A stretch of 64,000 bases of DNA from Haladaptatus salinisoli (GCF_020614375.1 NZ_CP085327.1:682001-746000), one strand, 5' to 3'; shown: positions 43,989 through 52,677, numbered from the stretch's first letter. Numbers and translations: made by a program. The notes: a model not told the origin generated them from the sequence alone.

Positions 43989-46108
43989 GACAGGAGGTCG
44001 AAGGAGAGTTCCGTCGACCAGCGGAGTTCCCCGTCGACGGAGACCGGCAGCTGTTCCAGTTGGAAGATGTAGACGAGTTCGGCGGTCGAAACGGAGAGCT
44101 CCGGAATCGAACCGCCGGCGAGGAAGTAGGAGTCGACGTCGTCGAGGTACGGGATATAGAGGGAACCGATTCCCCTGTTCGCCGTCGGATACGTCGTTAT
44201 TTTCACGCGGTACTCGTCGTCCGCCTCCCCGGTGCGGAGTCGATACAGCGCCGGAAAGCTACTCTCGCACTGCGCGACCTCGACGCTCCCGTCGCCGATG
44301 ACGACGTACTGGTTCGCCACGAGTCGGTGCTCGCCGACGACCGCCAGCGCCGAGCGGAGCGAGAAGCCCGCGTTGAGCAGGCGCGCGACCTGCCGACCGA
44401 CGGCGATGGCTCCGTCGTTGCCGACGTCGCCGTGCGTGACGATACCGCCGACGCTCCCGTTCTCGACGAGGCCGAGCCCCTGTCGATAGGAGTTACAGCC
44501 GTTCAGGAAGAACGTCTCGACGCCGGTTCCGTCGAGCGATCGCGCGTCGAGCGTCCCGTCCGCGCAGACGAACCCCCGCTCGTCGATGTGACCGATGTAG
44601 TGGAGGAAGTCCGTCTCCGACGCGAGCAGTCGCTCCAGCGCCTCGGTGGAGAGGTTCTCGTGGACGGTGACGTCGAACGGAAGCTCGTCCCGCTGGCCGT
44701 ACAGCGCGCTGTCGTCGTTGTCGTACTCGGCGCGCATCCGGTCGTCGTTACAGACGATGTCGATGTCGATATCGCCGTCGGACGCGGTTCGCTCCCAGCG
44801 GTGGTCGAACGCGCTCCGGAGCAGTTTGTTCGCGCCGAACGGTCGGCCGGTTCCGAGCCACGCCTGCTCCAGCGCGTCCGTCGCCGGCGGTACGACGTAC
44901 GGTTCGTCGGTCCCCTCCCGTCCGCGACGAGCGTCCGTCGACCGACCGAACTCCGCAGAGCGGGCGAACTCCGCCGAACGAGCGGGCGCCGACCGGACGA
45001 ACTCGTCCACGTACGACGGTGCCGCGGCCCGCGTTCGCGCGGCCGCTCCCGCCGTCGCTCGCCGCACGACGGCGAGTTCGTCGACGAGGTACGGGAGCAA
45101 CGCGACGTTATCGGCTTCCGGGGTCACCGACACCGTGAGCCGCCACGTCGGAATCGCGTCCCGAACGGCGTCGAACGGTACGGAGAGATACGTCTCCAGT
45201 CGCTCCCCGAGCGACGCGTCGTACAGGTCGGCGAGCGGGAGGTCGAGGGTCCCCTCGACGGCGCGACGCTCGTGGAGTTCGACCGGGTACAGCCCCTCGG
45301 TCCTGACCAGACAGTCGAAGAACAACGCCTGCTTGAGGACCCGTTCGACCTCCGCGTCGAATCCGCGGTCGGCGTCCAAGGGATGTTCGAACCCGCTATC
45401 GGTGACGATGCGCGACCGCTCCCCCGGAACGAGCGTCGCACCGAGGTAGTACGCGAGCGGCGCGGCGACGTACGCCCGCTCGCGCTCGGCGGGAACTTCG
45501 ATTCGAATGCCGGTGTCTGAGGGCGAGACTCCGTCGGGGATTTCGAGGCGGTCGCCGAGTTCGATCGTCGGCGGGTGGCCGCGCAGCGTTGGAAACGACC
45601 GCTCGGGGCTGGTGGTCTTGAGCGCCGACCCGAACGTCGAAATCGCCGCCATCACGTCGACCGGGTCGGCCGTCGTCCGCACCGTCTCCGCCGGGCGTTC
45701 GTGATACGACCGCGCGCCGACTCGCACGGTCGTCTCGTCCTCGAAATCGAACGCGACGTGTTCGAGCGCGGACGTGACCGTCACCCCGCTCTCGACGAAG
45801 ACGAAGAGCTTGATCGGCGCGTGCAGTTCGATGCAGTACTCCGCCGCCGGCAGTCGCTCCCGGGTGTCCCGTTCGATTTCGCGGACGAGGGTGCCGTCTC
45901 CCCGGCGGACGTGGGCTTCGACGAAGTACGGAAGCACCAGTCGAGCGGTGTCGATTTCGACCGCGCTGTCGGTCGGAACGGAGAACCGGTCGGTGTCGAC
46001 CGGCTCCGGACGAACCGGCGAGGACGTTCTGAATTCGAACCGCCGGTCGTGGATGGGGTCGAATATCGACAGTCGAGGGCCGGCGGCCGGCGAGAACGTC
46101 GGTTTCAC
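43985..46108 (-). CDS. CHAT-domain (caspase-like) protein, copy 1
   Basis: The 707-residue protein has a conserved N-terminal region (FGSALKTTSPERSFPTLRG near residue 165, LAYYLGATLVPG near 230), a variable Arg/Ala/Ser-rich middle (about 355-410) and a C-terminal CHAT domain. The dyad is His507 in HYIGH and Cys538 in LNGCNSY, with an NxVxG-like continuation. CHAT proteins are caspase-fold proteases related to separase. The start is GTG (no ATG lies in frame before it); a purine-rich GGGGGGTG precedes it. It follows the HalOD1/DUF7504 gene by 81 bases, in the same frame. Confidence 0.87.
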   Translation of the reverse strand: MKPTFSPAAGPRLSIFDPIHDRRFEFRTSSPVRPEPVDTDRFSVPTDSAVEIDTARLVLPYFVEAHVRRGDGTLVREIERDTRERLPAAEYCIELHAPIKLFVFVESGVTVTSALEHVAFDFEDETTVRVGARSYHERPAETVRTTADPVDVMAAISTFGSALKTTSPERSFPTLRGHPPTIELGDRLEIPDGVSPSDTGIRIEVPAERERAYVAAPLAYYLGATLVPGERSRIVTDSGFEHPLDADRGFDAEVERVLKQALFFDCLVRTEGLYPVELHERRAVEGTLDLPLADLYDASLGERLETYLSVPFDAVRDAIPTWRLTVSVTPEADNVALLPYLVDELAVVRRATAGAAARTRAAAPSYVDEFVRSAPARSAEFARSAEFGRSTDARRGREGTDEPYVVPPATDALEQAWLGTGRPFGANKLLRSAFDHRWERTASDGDIDIDIVCNDDRMRAEYDNDDSALYGQRDELPFDVTVHENLSTEALERLLASETDFLHYIGHIDERGFVCADGTLDARSLDGTGVETFFLNGCNSYRQGLGLVENGSVGGIVTHGDVGNDGAIAVGRQVARLLNAGFSLRSALAVVGEHRLVANQYVVIGDGSVEVAQCESSFPALYRLRTGEADDEYRVKITTYPTANRGIGSLYIPYLDDVDSYFLAGGSIPELSVSTAELVYIFQLEQLPVSVDGELRWSTELSFDLLS

Positions 46109-46147
46109 GCGCGCACCCCCCGCCCCCGTTCCACTCCCGTCCCGCGA

Positions 46148-46173
46148 CCGCTCGCCGATACGTCGGCGAGCGG
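46148..46173. repeat. 11-bp perfect hairpin between the DUF7504 and CHAT genes
   Basis: Bases 46148-46158 (CCGCTCGCCGA) pair perfectly with 46163-46173 (TCGGCGAGCGG) across TACG. It begins 16 bases after the stop codon of the upstream gene in transcription order and ends 39 bases before the CHAT GTG. No T-run follows on the coding strand, so it may be an attenuator or RNA-processing site and not a plain terminator. Confidence 0.7.
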
Positions 46174-46189
46174 GCGAATCCTGTCCATT

Positions 46190-47146
46190 CTATTCGAGTT
46201 CCAGACCGAACCAGTCGGTCGTAAACTCCGTGTCGGGGAGGTGCCAGCGTTGTTCGGGGCCGATTTCGCCGACGCGGAGTTCGACCGTGGCGTCGAACAG
46301 GGGTTCGATGGCGGCCACCTCGGGCGTGTTCCGTTCCGCCGGAAGAACGTAGTGGGCCACTCCGGAGAGGTCTTCGACGGTGTCGAAACAGTCCTCGAGG
46401 AACTGCTTCGCGTCGCCCTCTCCGTGCTCGTCGACGACCGGCCGGAGGGAGTCGAAACAGAAGCGAAGTTCGGCGGGGTCCATTCCGCGGCGTTCGTAGT
46501 CTATCTTCCGCAGCGTTCGGTCGATCTCTCGTTGGAAGTCGAAGAGGTCGCCGACGACCTCCGTCACTCGACGGTCGGTCGAAGCGGACGCGTCGGGCGT
46601 ACCGGAGACCGCCGACCGGGCTTCGGCGCTGAAGTTGAGGACGTAACCCCCGTTCGAGGCCGTCCCGACCCCCGAAAGCCTCCTGTTAGCCGTGGTCACG
46701 TTTCGGTCGTGGAGCGCGACGACCTGCGTCCTATCCGGGTCGTCGCGTCCGAGCAGTTGGACGCTGACCGCGTCCACGACCCGATCGGGCACCAGCCCCG
46801 TGAGCAGGAGGTTTCCGCCCGTCTGCTTGATCCGGGCGAGTTCGGATTCGACTTCCACGACGCCGTCCGCGGAAACCGTAACGTAGTGCCCGTGGAGCGC
46901 GAACGAGACCGTTCCGGCGGTTCGGTCCCTCCCGTCCGGCCTCGGGGCGAACAGGGCGTCGAGCGCGTCCGGATCGATGACGTCGTACAACGGTACCTCG
47001 ATATCGGCAGGGGTCACGCCGGCCGCTTCGGCGACTGTCTCGACCACCGTCGTGCCGAGCATTCGGTCGCTTCGCCATGCATTCGGCTCGTGTACCTTCG
47101 TGACGCCGGATTCCGATGACCGGCCACTACCGTCCTCTCCATCCAT
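46190..47146 (-). CDS. HalOD1 domain fused to DUF7504 (RecA/KaiC-like, no P-loop)
   Basis: The 318-residue protein has a haloarchaeal output domain 1 (HalOD1) at about residues 15-100 (TTVVETVAEAAGVTPADIEV near 32, then VSADGVVEVE) and a DUF7504-type domain from about 105 (GGNLLLTG, then AELRFCFDSLRPVVDEHG, GVAHYVLP and QRWHLPDTEFTTDW). The RecA/KaiC-like core is visible but GGNLLLTG has no GKT, so ATP binding is doubtful. HalOD1 is known as an output domain of haloarchaeal two-component proteins. It is upstream of and co-directional with the CHAT gene. Confidence 0.88.
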   Translation of the reverse strand: MDGEDGSGRSSESGVTKVHEPNAWRSDRMLGTTVVETVAEAAGVTPADIEVPLYDVIDPDALDALFAPRPDGRDRTAGTVSFALHGHYVTVSADGVVEVESELARIKQTGGNLLLTGLVPDRVVDAVSVQLLGRDDPDRTQVVALHDRNVTTANRRLSGVGTASNGGYVLNFSAEARSAVSGTPDASASTDRRVTEVVGDLFDFQREIDRTLRKIDYERRGMDPAELRFCFDSLRPVVDEHGEGDAKQFLEDCFDTVEDLSGVAHYVLPAERNTPEVAAIEPLFDATVELRVGEIGPEQRWHLPDTEFTTDWFGLELE

Positions 47147-47172
47147 GGTTCTTCTGCCGAGTAGCACCGTGA

Positions 47173-47182
47173 TACTTATAAA
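47173..47182 (-). promoter_or_regulatory. TATA box of the HalOD1/CHAT operon
   Basis: On the minus strand this reads TTTATAAGTA, 27-36 bases before the ATG at 47146, near the haloarchaeal consensus. Confidence 0.65.
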
Positions 47183-47299
47183 TTCTCTTAATCCTTTGAA
47201 TCGTAGCGCGCCGTTCTGAAGCTTATCCGAACCGTTCACCACGGTTCGTCGCCCGGGTCTGCGGACGTTCGATTCGCGGCCGCCGCCGGTCGCGCCGGC

Positions 47300-48514
47300 T
47301 CACCGACCGACCCGCCTCTCGCCCGTCTCCACCAGCACCGACCGGTCCACCTCCGCTAACGAGACGTGGCCCGACAGCGCGAGGGTGAGGTCGAGGTCGG
47401 CGAGGAAGTTCCGGAGCACCTCTCTGACGCCGTCGGCGCCGTCGATTCCCAGCCCGTAGACGTACGGACGTCCGAGCATGACCGCGTCAGCGCCGAGCGC
47501 GATGGCCCGGACGACGTCCGCCCCGCGGCGGATTCCGCTGTCGAAGAGCACGGGAACCTCGTCGCCGACTTCGTCCACGACGCCGGGGAGGGCGTCGAGC
47601 GCGCCGATGGCGCCGTCGACCTGTCGGCCGCCGTGGTTCGAGACGACGAGTCCGTCGACGCCGCGCTCGACCGCCTCGCGGGCGTCGTCCGGATGGAGGA
47701 TGCCCTTCAGCACGACGGGGAGGTCGGTGCGTTCGCGCAGGAAATCGAGGTCGTCCCACGTCAGCGATGGATCGCCGAATATCTCCGTGAACCGCCAGAG
47801 AGCGCCCGTTTCGTCCTCCTCAGGCGGGGCGTCGAGCGAGTCGCGGAACGCGGGGTCGCTCAGGTAGTTCGCCACGCCCTCCCCGTCGAGGAAGGGGAGG
47901 TAGGCGTGGTCCACGTCGCGCTCCCGCCAGCCCATCATCGGGGTGTCGAGCGTGACGACGACGGCCTCGTAGCCCGCCTCCTCCGCCCGACGGAGGAAGC
48001 TGGCGCTCACGTCGCGGTCGGCGCTCCAGTAGAGTTGGAACCAGCCGAGGGTGTCGCCGAGTTCGTCGGCCACGTCCTCCATCGTCTCCGAGGACGCGGA
48101 ACTGAGGACGAGCGGCACGTCGATGTCGGCGGCGGCGCGCGCGGTGGCGAGTTCGCCGTCCTCGTGGATGATGGACTGGACGCCGACGGGCGCGAGCACC
48201 ACCGGCACCGGGAGTTCTCGTCCGAAGAGTTCGACCGAGAGGTCGCGCTCTTCCACGTCGCGGAGCATCCGAGGGACGATTCGCCAGCGGTCGAACGCGC
48301 GGCGATTTTCGTCCTCGGTGCTCTCCTCGCCCGCCGACCCCGCGACGTAGGCGTGGGCCTCGGGCGGAAGTTCCTCGCGGGCGAGTTCGGCGAGGTCTTC
48401 GGGCGACGCGGGCAGGTCGGGCGTTCGGTCGGCGAGCATCCCGGCGGCGTACACTTCTCGCTGGCGGTTCGGGCCGAACGGTTCCGAGGAATCGTCCTCC
48501 GAGGAGTCGTCCAT
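47300..48514 (-). CDS. FMN-dependent alpha-hydroxyacid oxidase / lactate 2-monooxygenase type
   Basis: The 404-residue protein has the family's FMN barrel: VPVVLAPVGVQSI near residue 105, LYWSADRDVS near 165, VVLKGILHPDDA near 270, the catalytic His-Arg pair in SNHGGRQVDG near 293 and DSGIRRGADVVRA near 325. The length and central insertion fit lactate 2-monooxygenase/lactate oxidase more than glycolate oxidase. It would oxidise L-lactate or a relative in the cytosol. It follows the MOT1-like transporter gene in the same direction, with a 25-base gap. Confidence 0.92.
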   Translation of the reverse strand: MDDSSEDDSSEPFGPNRQREVYAAGMLADRTPDLPASPEDLAELAREELPPEAHAYVAGSAGEESTEDENRRAFDRWRIVPRMLRDVEERDLSVELFGRELPVPVVLAPVGVQSIIHEDGELATARAAADIDVPLVLSSASSETMEDVADELGDTLGWFQLYWSADRDVSASFLRRAEEAGYEAVVVTLDTPMMGWRERDVDHAYLPFLDGEGVANYLSDPAFRDSLDAPPEEDETGALWRFTEIFGDPSLTWDDLDFLRERTDLPVVLKGILHPDDAREAVERGVDGLVVSNHGGRQVDGAIGALDALPGVVDEVGDEVPVLFDSGIRRGADVVRAIALGADAVMLGRPYVYGLGIDGADGVREVLRNFLADLDLTLALSGHVSLAEVDRSVLVETGERRVGR

Positions 48515-48539
48515 GGTTCGTGAGAGATTCTCAGTCGGA

Positions 48540-49616
48540 TTATATCTTGTTCCGGAGCCGCCTCGCGCCGACCCCGACGACGAAGGCGACGCCGACGTTC
48601 GTCAGCAGGCCGAGCAGGCCGATTCCGACCGCGAGCCACGGATGGTCGGTGTCGAGCCCCGACTTCCCGAGTTCGACCGCGACCAGCACGAGCACGACGC
48701 CGAGCACGGGGAGGGGGAACGCCGCGACGAGCGACGCCGCGAACACGGCGGCCAGCGCGTACAGCACGCCCAAGACGAGATTGGCGCCGGCGGTTCGCGC
48801 GCCGAAGGCGTACTTCCCCGCGACGCCCCCGCTTCCGTGGCACATCGGCATCGCGCCGAACGGCAGCGCGAGCAGGTTCATCGCGCCCATGCTGGTCGCC
48901 AGTTCGTCCGGCGACACGTCGGCGTCGAGCAGGTCGGAGAGCAGGAGCGAGGTGGCGACGGCCGCGTTGCCGACCGTCATCGCCAACTGTCCGGCGGCCG
49001 CGGAGAGCATCCCCGACGTAAGTACCGGCGTGAAACCGATCGAGACGGCGGGGAGGCTGGGCGGGGAAACGCCGACGTCGAACCCCGCGAGGACGAGTCC
49101 GAGCGCGAGCACCGCGAGCGCGCTCACCCGTCGGTACCCGAGCGCGGCGACGACCGCCGTGACCGCGGCGGCGAGCAGCGCGGTCGTCGGAGCGGCGACA
49201 CCGAGTTCGAGGCCGGTTCGCGCGAGGAGGAGCGCGACGGCCACCTGCACGCCCCGAACGACGGGGTCGCCGACGTGCGCCGCGAGGCGGCCGAGCGACC
49301 CCGTCGCCCCGAGGACGAGGAGGACGCCCCCGGCGAGCAGTCCGGCGGTGACGAACTCGCCGGTCGTGAGGGTGTCCGCGACGACGAGGGCCGCGAGCGC
49401 CTTCATCGGTTCGACCGAGACGGGGACGCCGTAGCGGAGCCCCCAGACGACCTGAAAGACGGCGAAGCCGAGGAGCAAAACCGGTAGTTCGAGGTCGGTG
49501 AGCGCGGCGACCGCGACCGCGACGGGGAGGACGGTGATGGAATCGCCGACCGCTCCGGTCGCCTCGGAGAGCGAGAAGTCGAGTCGCCGCCCGCTCTCGA
49601 ACGTGTTCTCGGCCAT
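48540..49616 (-). CDS. MOT1-like molybdate/sulfate transporter
   Basis: The 358-residue membrane protein has about ten hydrophobic segments in two repeats with PVSVEPMKALAA near residue 70 and LPFGAMPMCHGSGGVAG near 255. These are the two signature regions of MOT1 (SulP-related) proteins, which carry molybdate in plants and fungi. Bacterial and archaeal relatives are labelled putative sulfate/molybdate transporters. The start is at MAENTFESGR. Confidence 0.9.
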   Translation of the reverse strand: MAENTFESGRRLDFSLSEATGAVGDSITVLPVAVAVAALTDLELPVLLLGFAVFQVVWGLRYGVPVSVEPMKALAALVVADTLTTGEFVTAGLLAGGVLLVLGATGSLGRLAAHVGDPVVRGVQVAVALLLARTGLELGVAAPTTALLAAAVTAVVAALGYRRVSALAVLALGLVLAGFDVGVSPPSLPAVSIGFTPVLTSGMLSAAAGQLAMTVGNAAVATSLLLSDLLDADVSPDELATSMGAMNLLALPFGAMPMCHGSGGVAGKYAFGARTAGANLVLGVLYALAAVFAASLVAAFPLPVLGVVLVLVAVELGKSGLDTDHPWLAVGIGLLGLLTNVGVAFVVGVGARRLRNKI

Positions 49617-49828
49617 CGGAGGTTGTGACGGACGCAACCGGTATAGATTTACTGAGAAACGGAATTCGGCGACATACGGCCGAACTGGAAACCGATTTCG
49701 GTTGCTCTCCGCGACCCTCCACCGTCGAGGGTACTTCGGATGACCGCGACAAGAACTATCCTTCGAGTTCGAGTATCGCCGGGCATGGACGGCGTTACCG
49801 AGCGGAACGCGACGGAAAACGGCGTGAC

Positions 49829-49840
49829 GGGAGGAGAAGG
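49829..49840 (+). promoter_or_regulatory. Shine-Dalgarno sequence that fixes a GTG start
   Basis: GGGAGGAGAAGG ends three bases before the GTG at 49844. It supports GTG as the start of the SDR gene and argues against the longer frame upstream, which codes unlikely residues. Confidence 0.55.
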
Positions 49841-49843
49841 AAC

Positions 49844-50602
49844 GTGAGAGAGCAGTTCGGCGTTTCGGGGAAGACGGCCATCGTGACGGGCGCGTCGAGC
49901 GGTATCGGGAAGGTGATCGCGGAGCGGTTCGCGGACGACGGGGCGAACGTCGTCGTCTGCTCGCGCGAGCAGGGGAACGTCGACCCGGTGGCCGAGGGGA
50001 TCGGCGAGAACGCCCTCGCGGTCGAGTGCGACGTGACCGAGAGGGACGCGGTCGAGGCGCTCGTCGAGGCCACCGTCGAGGAGTTCGGCGGACTGGACGT
50101 GCTGGTGAACAACGCCGGGGCGAGTTTCATGGCGGGCTTCGACGACATCACCCCCAACGGCTGGGCGAAGATAGTGGACATCAACCTCGCCGGAACCTAC
50201 CACTGCACGCAGGTCGCCGGAGAGCGCCTGAAAGACGGCGGCGGGTCGGTCATCAACGTGGCCAGCGTGGCGGGTCAGCAGGGCTCGCCGTACATGAGCC
50301 ACTACGGCGCGGCGAAGGCCGGTATCATCAACCTCACGCGGACGCTCGCGTTCGAGTGGGCGGGCGACGACGTGCGCGTGAACTGCATCGCACCCGGCTT
50401 CGTCGCCACGCCGGGACTCGAATCGCAGATGGGCGTCTCCGCCGAGGACGTCGACCGCGAGGACGTGGAGCGCCGGGTCGGGCTGAGCGAGGAGATAGCC
50501 GACGTGACGCAGTTCCTCGCCAGCCCGGCGTCGTCGTTCGTCGTCGGCGAGACGATCACCGCGGCCGGCGTCCCCGACATCGTGGAGACGCCCGAGGTCT
50601 GA
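49844..50602 (+). CDS. SDR family oxidoreductase, copy 2
   Basis: The 252-residue enzyme has TGASSGIG near residue 15, NNAGA near 88, and the catalytic Ser (about 137), Tyr (in SHYGAAKAG near 153) and Lys. The C-terminus SFVVGETITAAGVP fits the 3-oxoacyl reductase / glucose dehydrogenase-like classical group. The start codon is GTG, read from a clear purine-rich site upstream. The following flavin gene begins 50 bases downstream. Confidence 0.92.
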   Translation: MREQFGVSGKTAIVTGASSGIGKVIAERFADDGANVVVCSREQGNVDPVAEGIGENALAVECDVTERDAVEALVEATVEEFGGLDVLVNNAGASFMAGFDDITPNGWAKIVDINLAGTYHCTQVAGERLKDGGGSVINVASVAGQQGSPYMSHYGAAKAGIINLTRTLAFEWAGDDVRVNCIAPGFVATPGLESQMGVSAEDVDREDVERRVGLSEEIADVTQFLASPASSFVVGETITAAGVPDIVETPEV

Positions 50603-50651
50603 ACCGCGAACATCGGTACTGATAGGTGACCACACGAACCATTCGAAGCAA

Positions 50652-51653
50652 ATGCCCGCAGACAGAACGGTTCACCTCCCGGTCGCGGCACAGCCGAGCG
50701 TCGACACGCTGGTCGAACTCACGCAGAGAGCGGAAGACTTGGGCTACGAACACGCGTGGCTCCCCGAGACGTGGGGCCGCGACGCGGTGACGAGCCTGAC
50801 CGCGATGGCGCTCGGCACCGAGGACATCGGTCTCGGCCCGTCCATCTGGAACGTCTACTCGCGGTCGCCCGCGCTCATCGGCCAGACCGCGGCGACGCTG
50901 CAGGAGGTCTCGGACGGTCGCTTCCGGGTCGGCCTCGGGCCGAGCGGCCCGGCGGTCATTCAGGGGTGGCACGGCGAGTCGTTCGACCGCCCGCTCCGGC
51001 GCACCCGCGAGACCATCGACATCGTCCGGAAGGTGCTGTCGGGCGAGACGGTGAACTACGACGGCGACTGCTTCACGGTCGGCGGCTTCCGACTGCGCTG
51101 CGACCCGCCGGAGACGCCGCCGCCCATCGACGCCGCGGCGATGGGACCGAAGTCGGTGGAACTCGCCGGGCGCTTCGCGGACGGCTGGCACGCCATCGTC
51201 TTCACGCCGGACGGTCTGCGCGACCGACTCGACGACCTGCGCCGCGGGGCGGAACTCGGCGACCGCGACCCCGACGACGTGCGGGTGACGCTCTCGCTGA
51301 CCTGCTGCGCGCTGGAGGACGGCGAGCGCGCCCGGCGACTCGCCCGCGAGCACGCCGCCTTCTACGTCGGCGGGATGGGAACCTACTACCGCGATTCGCT
51401 GGCCAGACAGGGGTACGAGGAACTCGCGCACGACATCGCCTCGGCGTGGGGAAGCGGCGACAAGGAGCGGGCGACCGAACTCGTCGGCGACGACCTGCTC
51501 GACGACCTCGGGGCCGCGGGGACGCCCGCACACGCGCGCGAGAAACTGGAGAGGTTCGCCGCCATCGACGGCGTCGACGCGGTCGCGGTCGGCTTCCCCC
51601 GCGGCGCGACGGTCGAGGAGGCCCGCGAGACGATGGCCGCGTTAGCTCCCTGA
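50652..51653 (+). CDS. F420-dependent LLM class oxidoreductase (TIGR04024-like)
   Basis: The 333-residue protein is a luciferase-fold TIM barrel with HAWLPETWGRD near residue 35, VGLGPSGPAVIQGWHG near 98 and AAMGPKSVELAGRFADGWH near 160. These fit the F420-dependent, methylene-tetrahydromethanopterin-reductase-like group that I recall as TIGR04024 in haloarchaea. Substrate unknown. It follows the SDR gene and precedes the ferredoxin, all co-directional. Confidence 0.9.
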   Translation: MPADRTVHLPVAAQPSVDTLVELTQRAEDLGYEHAWLPETWGRDAVTSLTAMALGTEDIGLGPSIWNVYSRSPALIGQTAATLQEVSDGRFRVGLGPSGPAVIQGWHGESFDRPLRRTRETIDIVRKVLSGETVNYDGDCFTVGGFRLRCDPPETPPPIDAAAMGPKSVELAGRFADGWHAIVFTPDGLRDRLDDLRRGAELGDRDPDDVRVTLSLTCCALEDGERARRLAREHAAFYVGGMGTYYRDSLARQGYEELAHDIASAWGSGDKERATELVGDDLLDDLGAAGTPAHAREKLERFAAIDGVDAVAVGFPRGATVEEARETMAALAP

Positions 51654-51728
51654 GCCGAAGCCGGACGTCCGCCGAACCCTCGTCGTGCCGTGGAAAGACG
51701 TAACTCGGTCGCGGGCGACCCTCCTCCC

Positions 51729-52043
51729 ATGCCGACCGTCAGATTCCGCGGCCGAGAGTTCGAGTGCGAGGAGGGCGCGATACTCCGCGACGTGCTCCTC
51801 GACGCCGACGAGACGCCGTACAACGGCGCGGCGCGCTACCTGAACTGTCGGGGGAAGGCGGCCTGCGGTACCTGCGCCGTCGAAGTCGACGGGGCTGTGA
51901 GCGACCCGGAACCGAAGGAGACGCGCCGCCTCTCGAAACCGCCCCACGAACCCGACTCCGACCTTCGACTCGCGTGCCGGACGCGCGTGCTCGGCGACGT
52001 GGAGGTGCGAAAGCGCGCGGGGTTCTGGGGGCGGAAGGCGTGA
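51729..52043 (+). CDS. 2Fe-2S ferredoxin
   Basis: The 104-residue protein is a plant-type ferredoxin with the cluster ligands in CRGKAACGTC (Cys38, Cys43, Cys46) and a fourth Cys in LACRTR near residue 84. It is shorter than the canonical haloarchaeal ferredoxin of about 128 residues and lacks its acidic N-terminal insertion. It transfers one electron, perhaps to the upstream oxidoreductases. The next gene begins with GTG inside its stop codon (GTGA overlap). Confidence 0.9.
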   Translation: MPTVRFRGREFECEEGAILRDVLLDADETPYNGAARYLNCRGKAACGTCAVEVDGAVSDPEPKETRRLSKPPHEPDSDLRLACRTRVLGDVEVRKRAGFWGRKA

Positions 52044-52450
52044 CCGAAGCTATCGACCGAATCGTCGCGGAGGTGTCGACGTGGGACGGCGTCGAAGCGG
52101 GCGACCACCGGTTCGGCGGCGCCGAGTTTCGCCTCGGCCCGCGGGAAGTGGGTCACGTCCACCGCTGGGGCATCGTCGACGTCGCGTTTCCGCGCCGGGT
52201 GCGCGACCGACTCGTCGAGGAAGGGCGCGCGGAACCGCACCACGTCTACCCCGAGTCGGGGTGGACGACGTTCCGCGTCGAGGAGGAGGACGACGCGGAC
52301 GGCGCGCTCTGGCTGTTGCGCCTCTCGTACCTGAGCCACGCGAAGGCGGTGCGGAGAACCGACGCGGGCCGGGACGCCCTCTCGGGAGTCGACGTCGACG
52401 CGGAACTCGCCGCGCTCGAACCGAGCGACGAGCTTCGGGAGCTGCTCTAA
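52040..52450 (+). CDS. DUF5519 (luciferase-family) protein
   Basis: The 136-residue protein contains DHRFGGAEFRLGPREVGHVH near residue 18, which I recognise as DUF5519, often annotated as luciferase family although it does not share the TIM-barrel fold. The GTG start overlaps the ferredoxin stop by four bases. It may be a partner of the ferredoxin; no active-site assignment is possible. Confidence 0.87.
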   Translation: MTEAIDRIVAEVSTWDGVEAGDHRFGGAEFRLGPREVGHVHRWGIVDVAFPRRVRDRLVEEGRAEPHHVYPESGWTTFRVEEEDDADGALWLLRLSYLSHAKAVRRTDAGRDALSGVDVDAELAALEPSDELRELL

Positions 52451-52677
52451 CGCTCGGCCCACTCGGTCGCGCGCTCGACGGCGTCGGCCCTCGAGTCGGT
52501 CTCTGCGACCGTCTCCCACTCGTCGCGCTCCACGTCGTACACGGAGACCGCGTACCCCTCGTCGCGGTAGGTCAGGTTCTCGACGTACAGTTCTTCGCTA
52601 TCGTCCTCGCGGAGCCAGACGCGAATCTGCTTGCCGCCTTCCAGATCCTCGCGGCGTCGCCACCCGGAAATCGACAT
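52447..52677 (-). CDS. Small acidic protein, unknown
   Basis: The 76-residue protein has SISGWRRREDLEGGKQIRVW and then NLTYRDEGYAVSVYDVERDE, with many aromatic residues, suggesting a small beta-rich fold. It has no Cys. Its ATG overlaps the stop of the zinc-ribbon peptide upstream (ATGA), so the two are one translational unit. It ends four bases inside the DUF5519 gene's end. I do not recognise the family. Confidence 0.75.
   Translation of the reverse strand: MSISGWRRREDLEGGKQIRVWLREDDSEELYVENLTYRDEGYAVSVYDVERDEWETVAETDSRADAVERATEWAER

Noticed and set aside
44646-45449. A plus-strand frame of 267 codons opposite CHAT copy 1
   Set aside because: It is Ser/Arg-rich antisense shadow of the CHAT gene with no motif.
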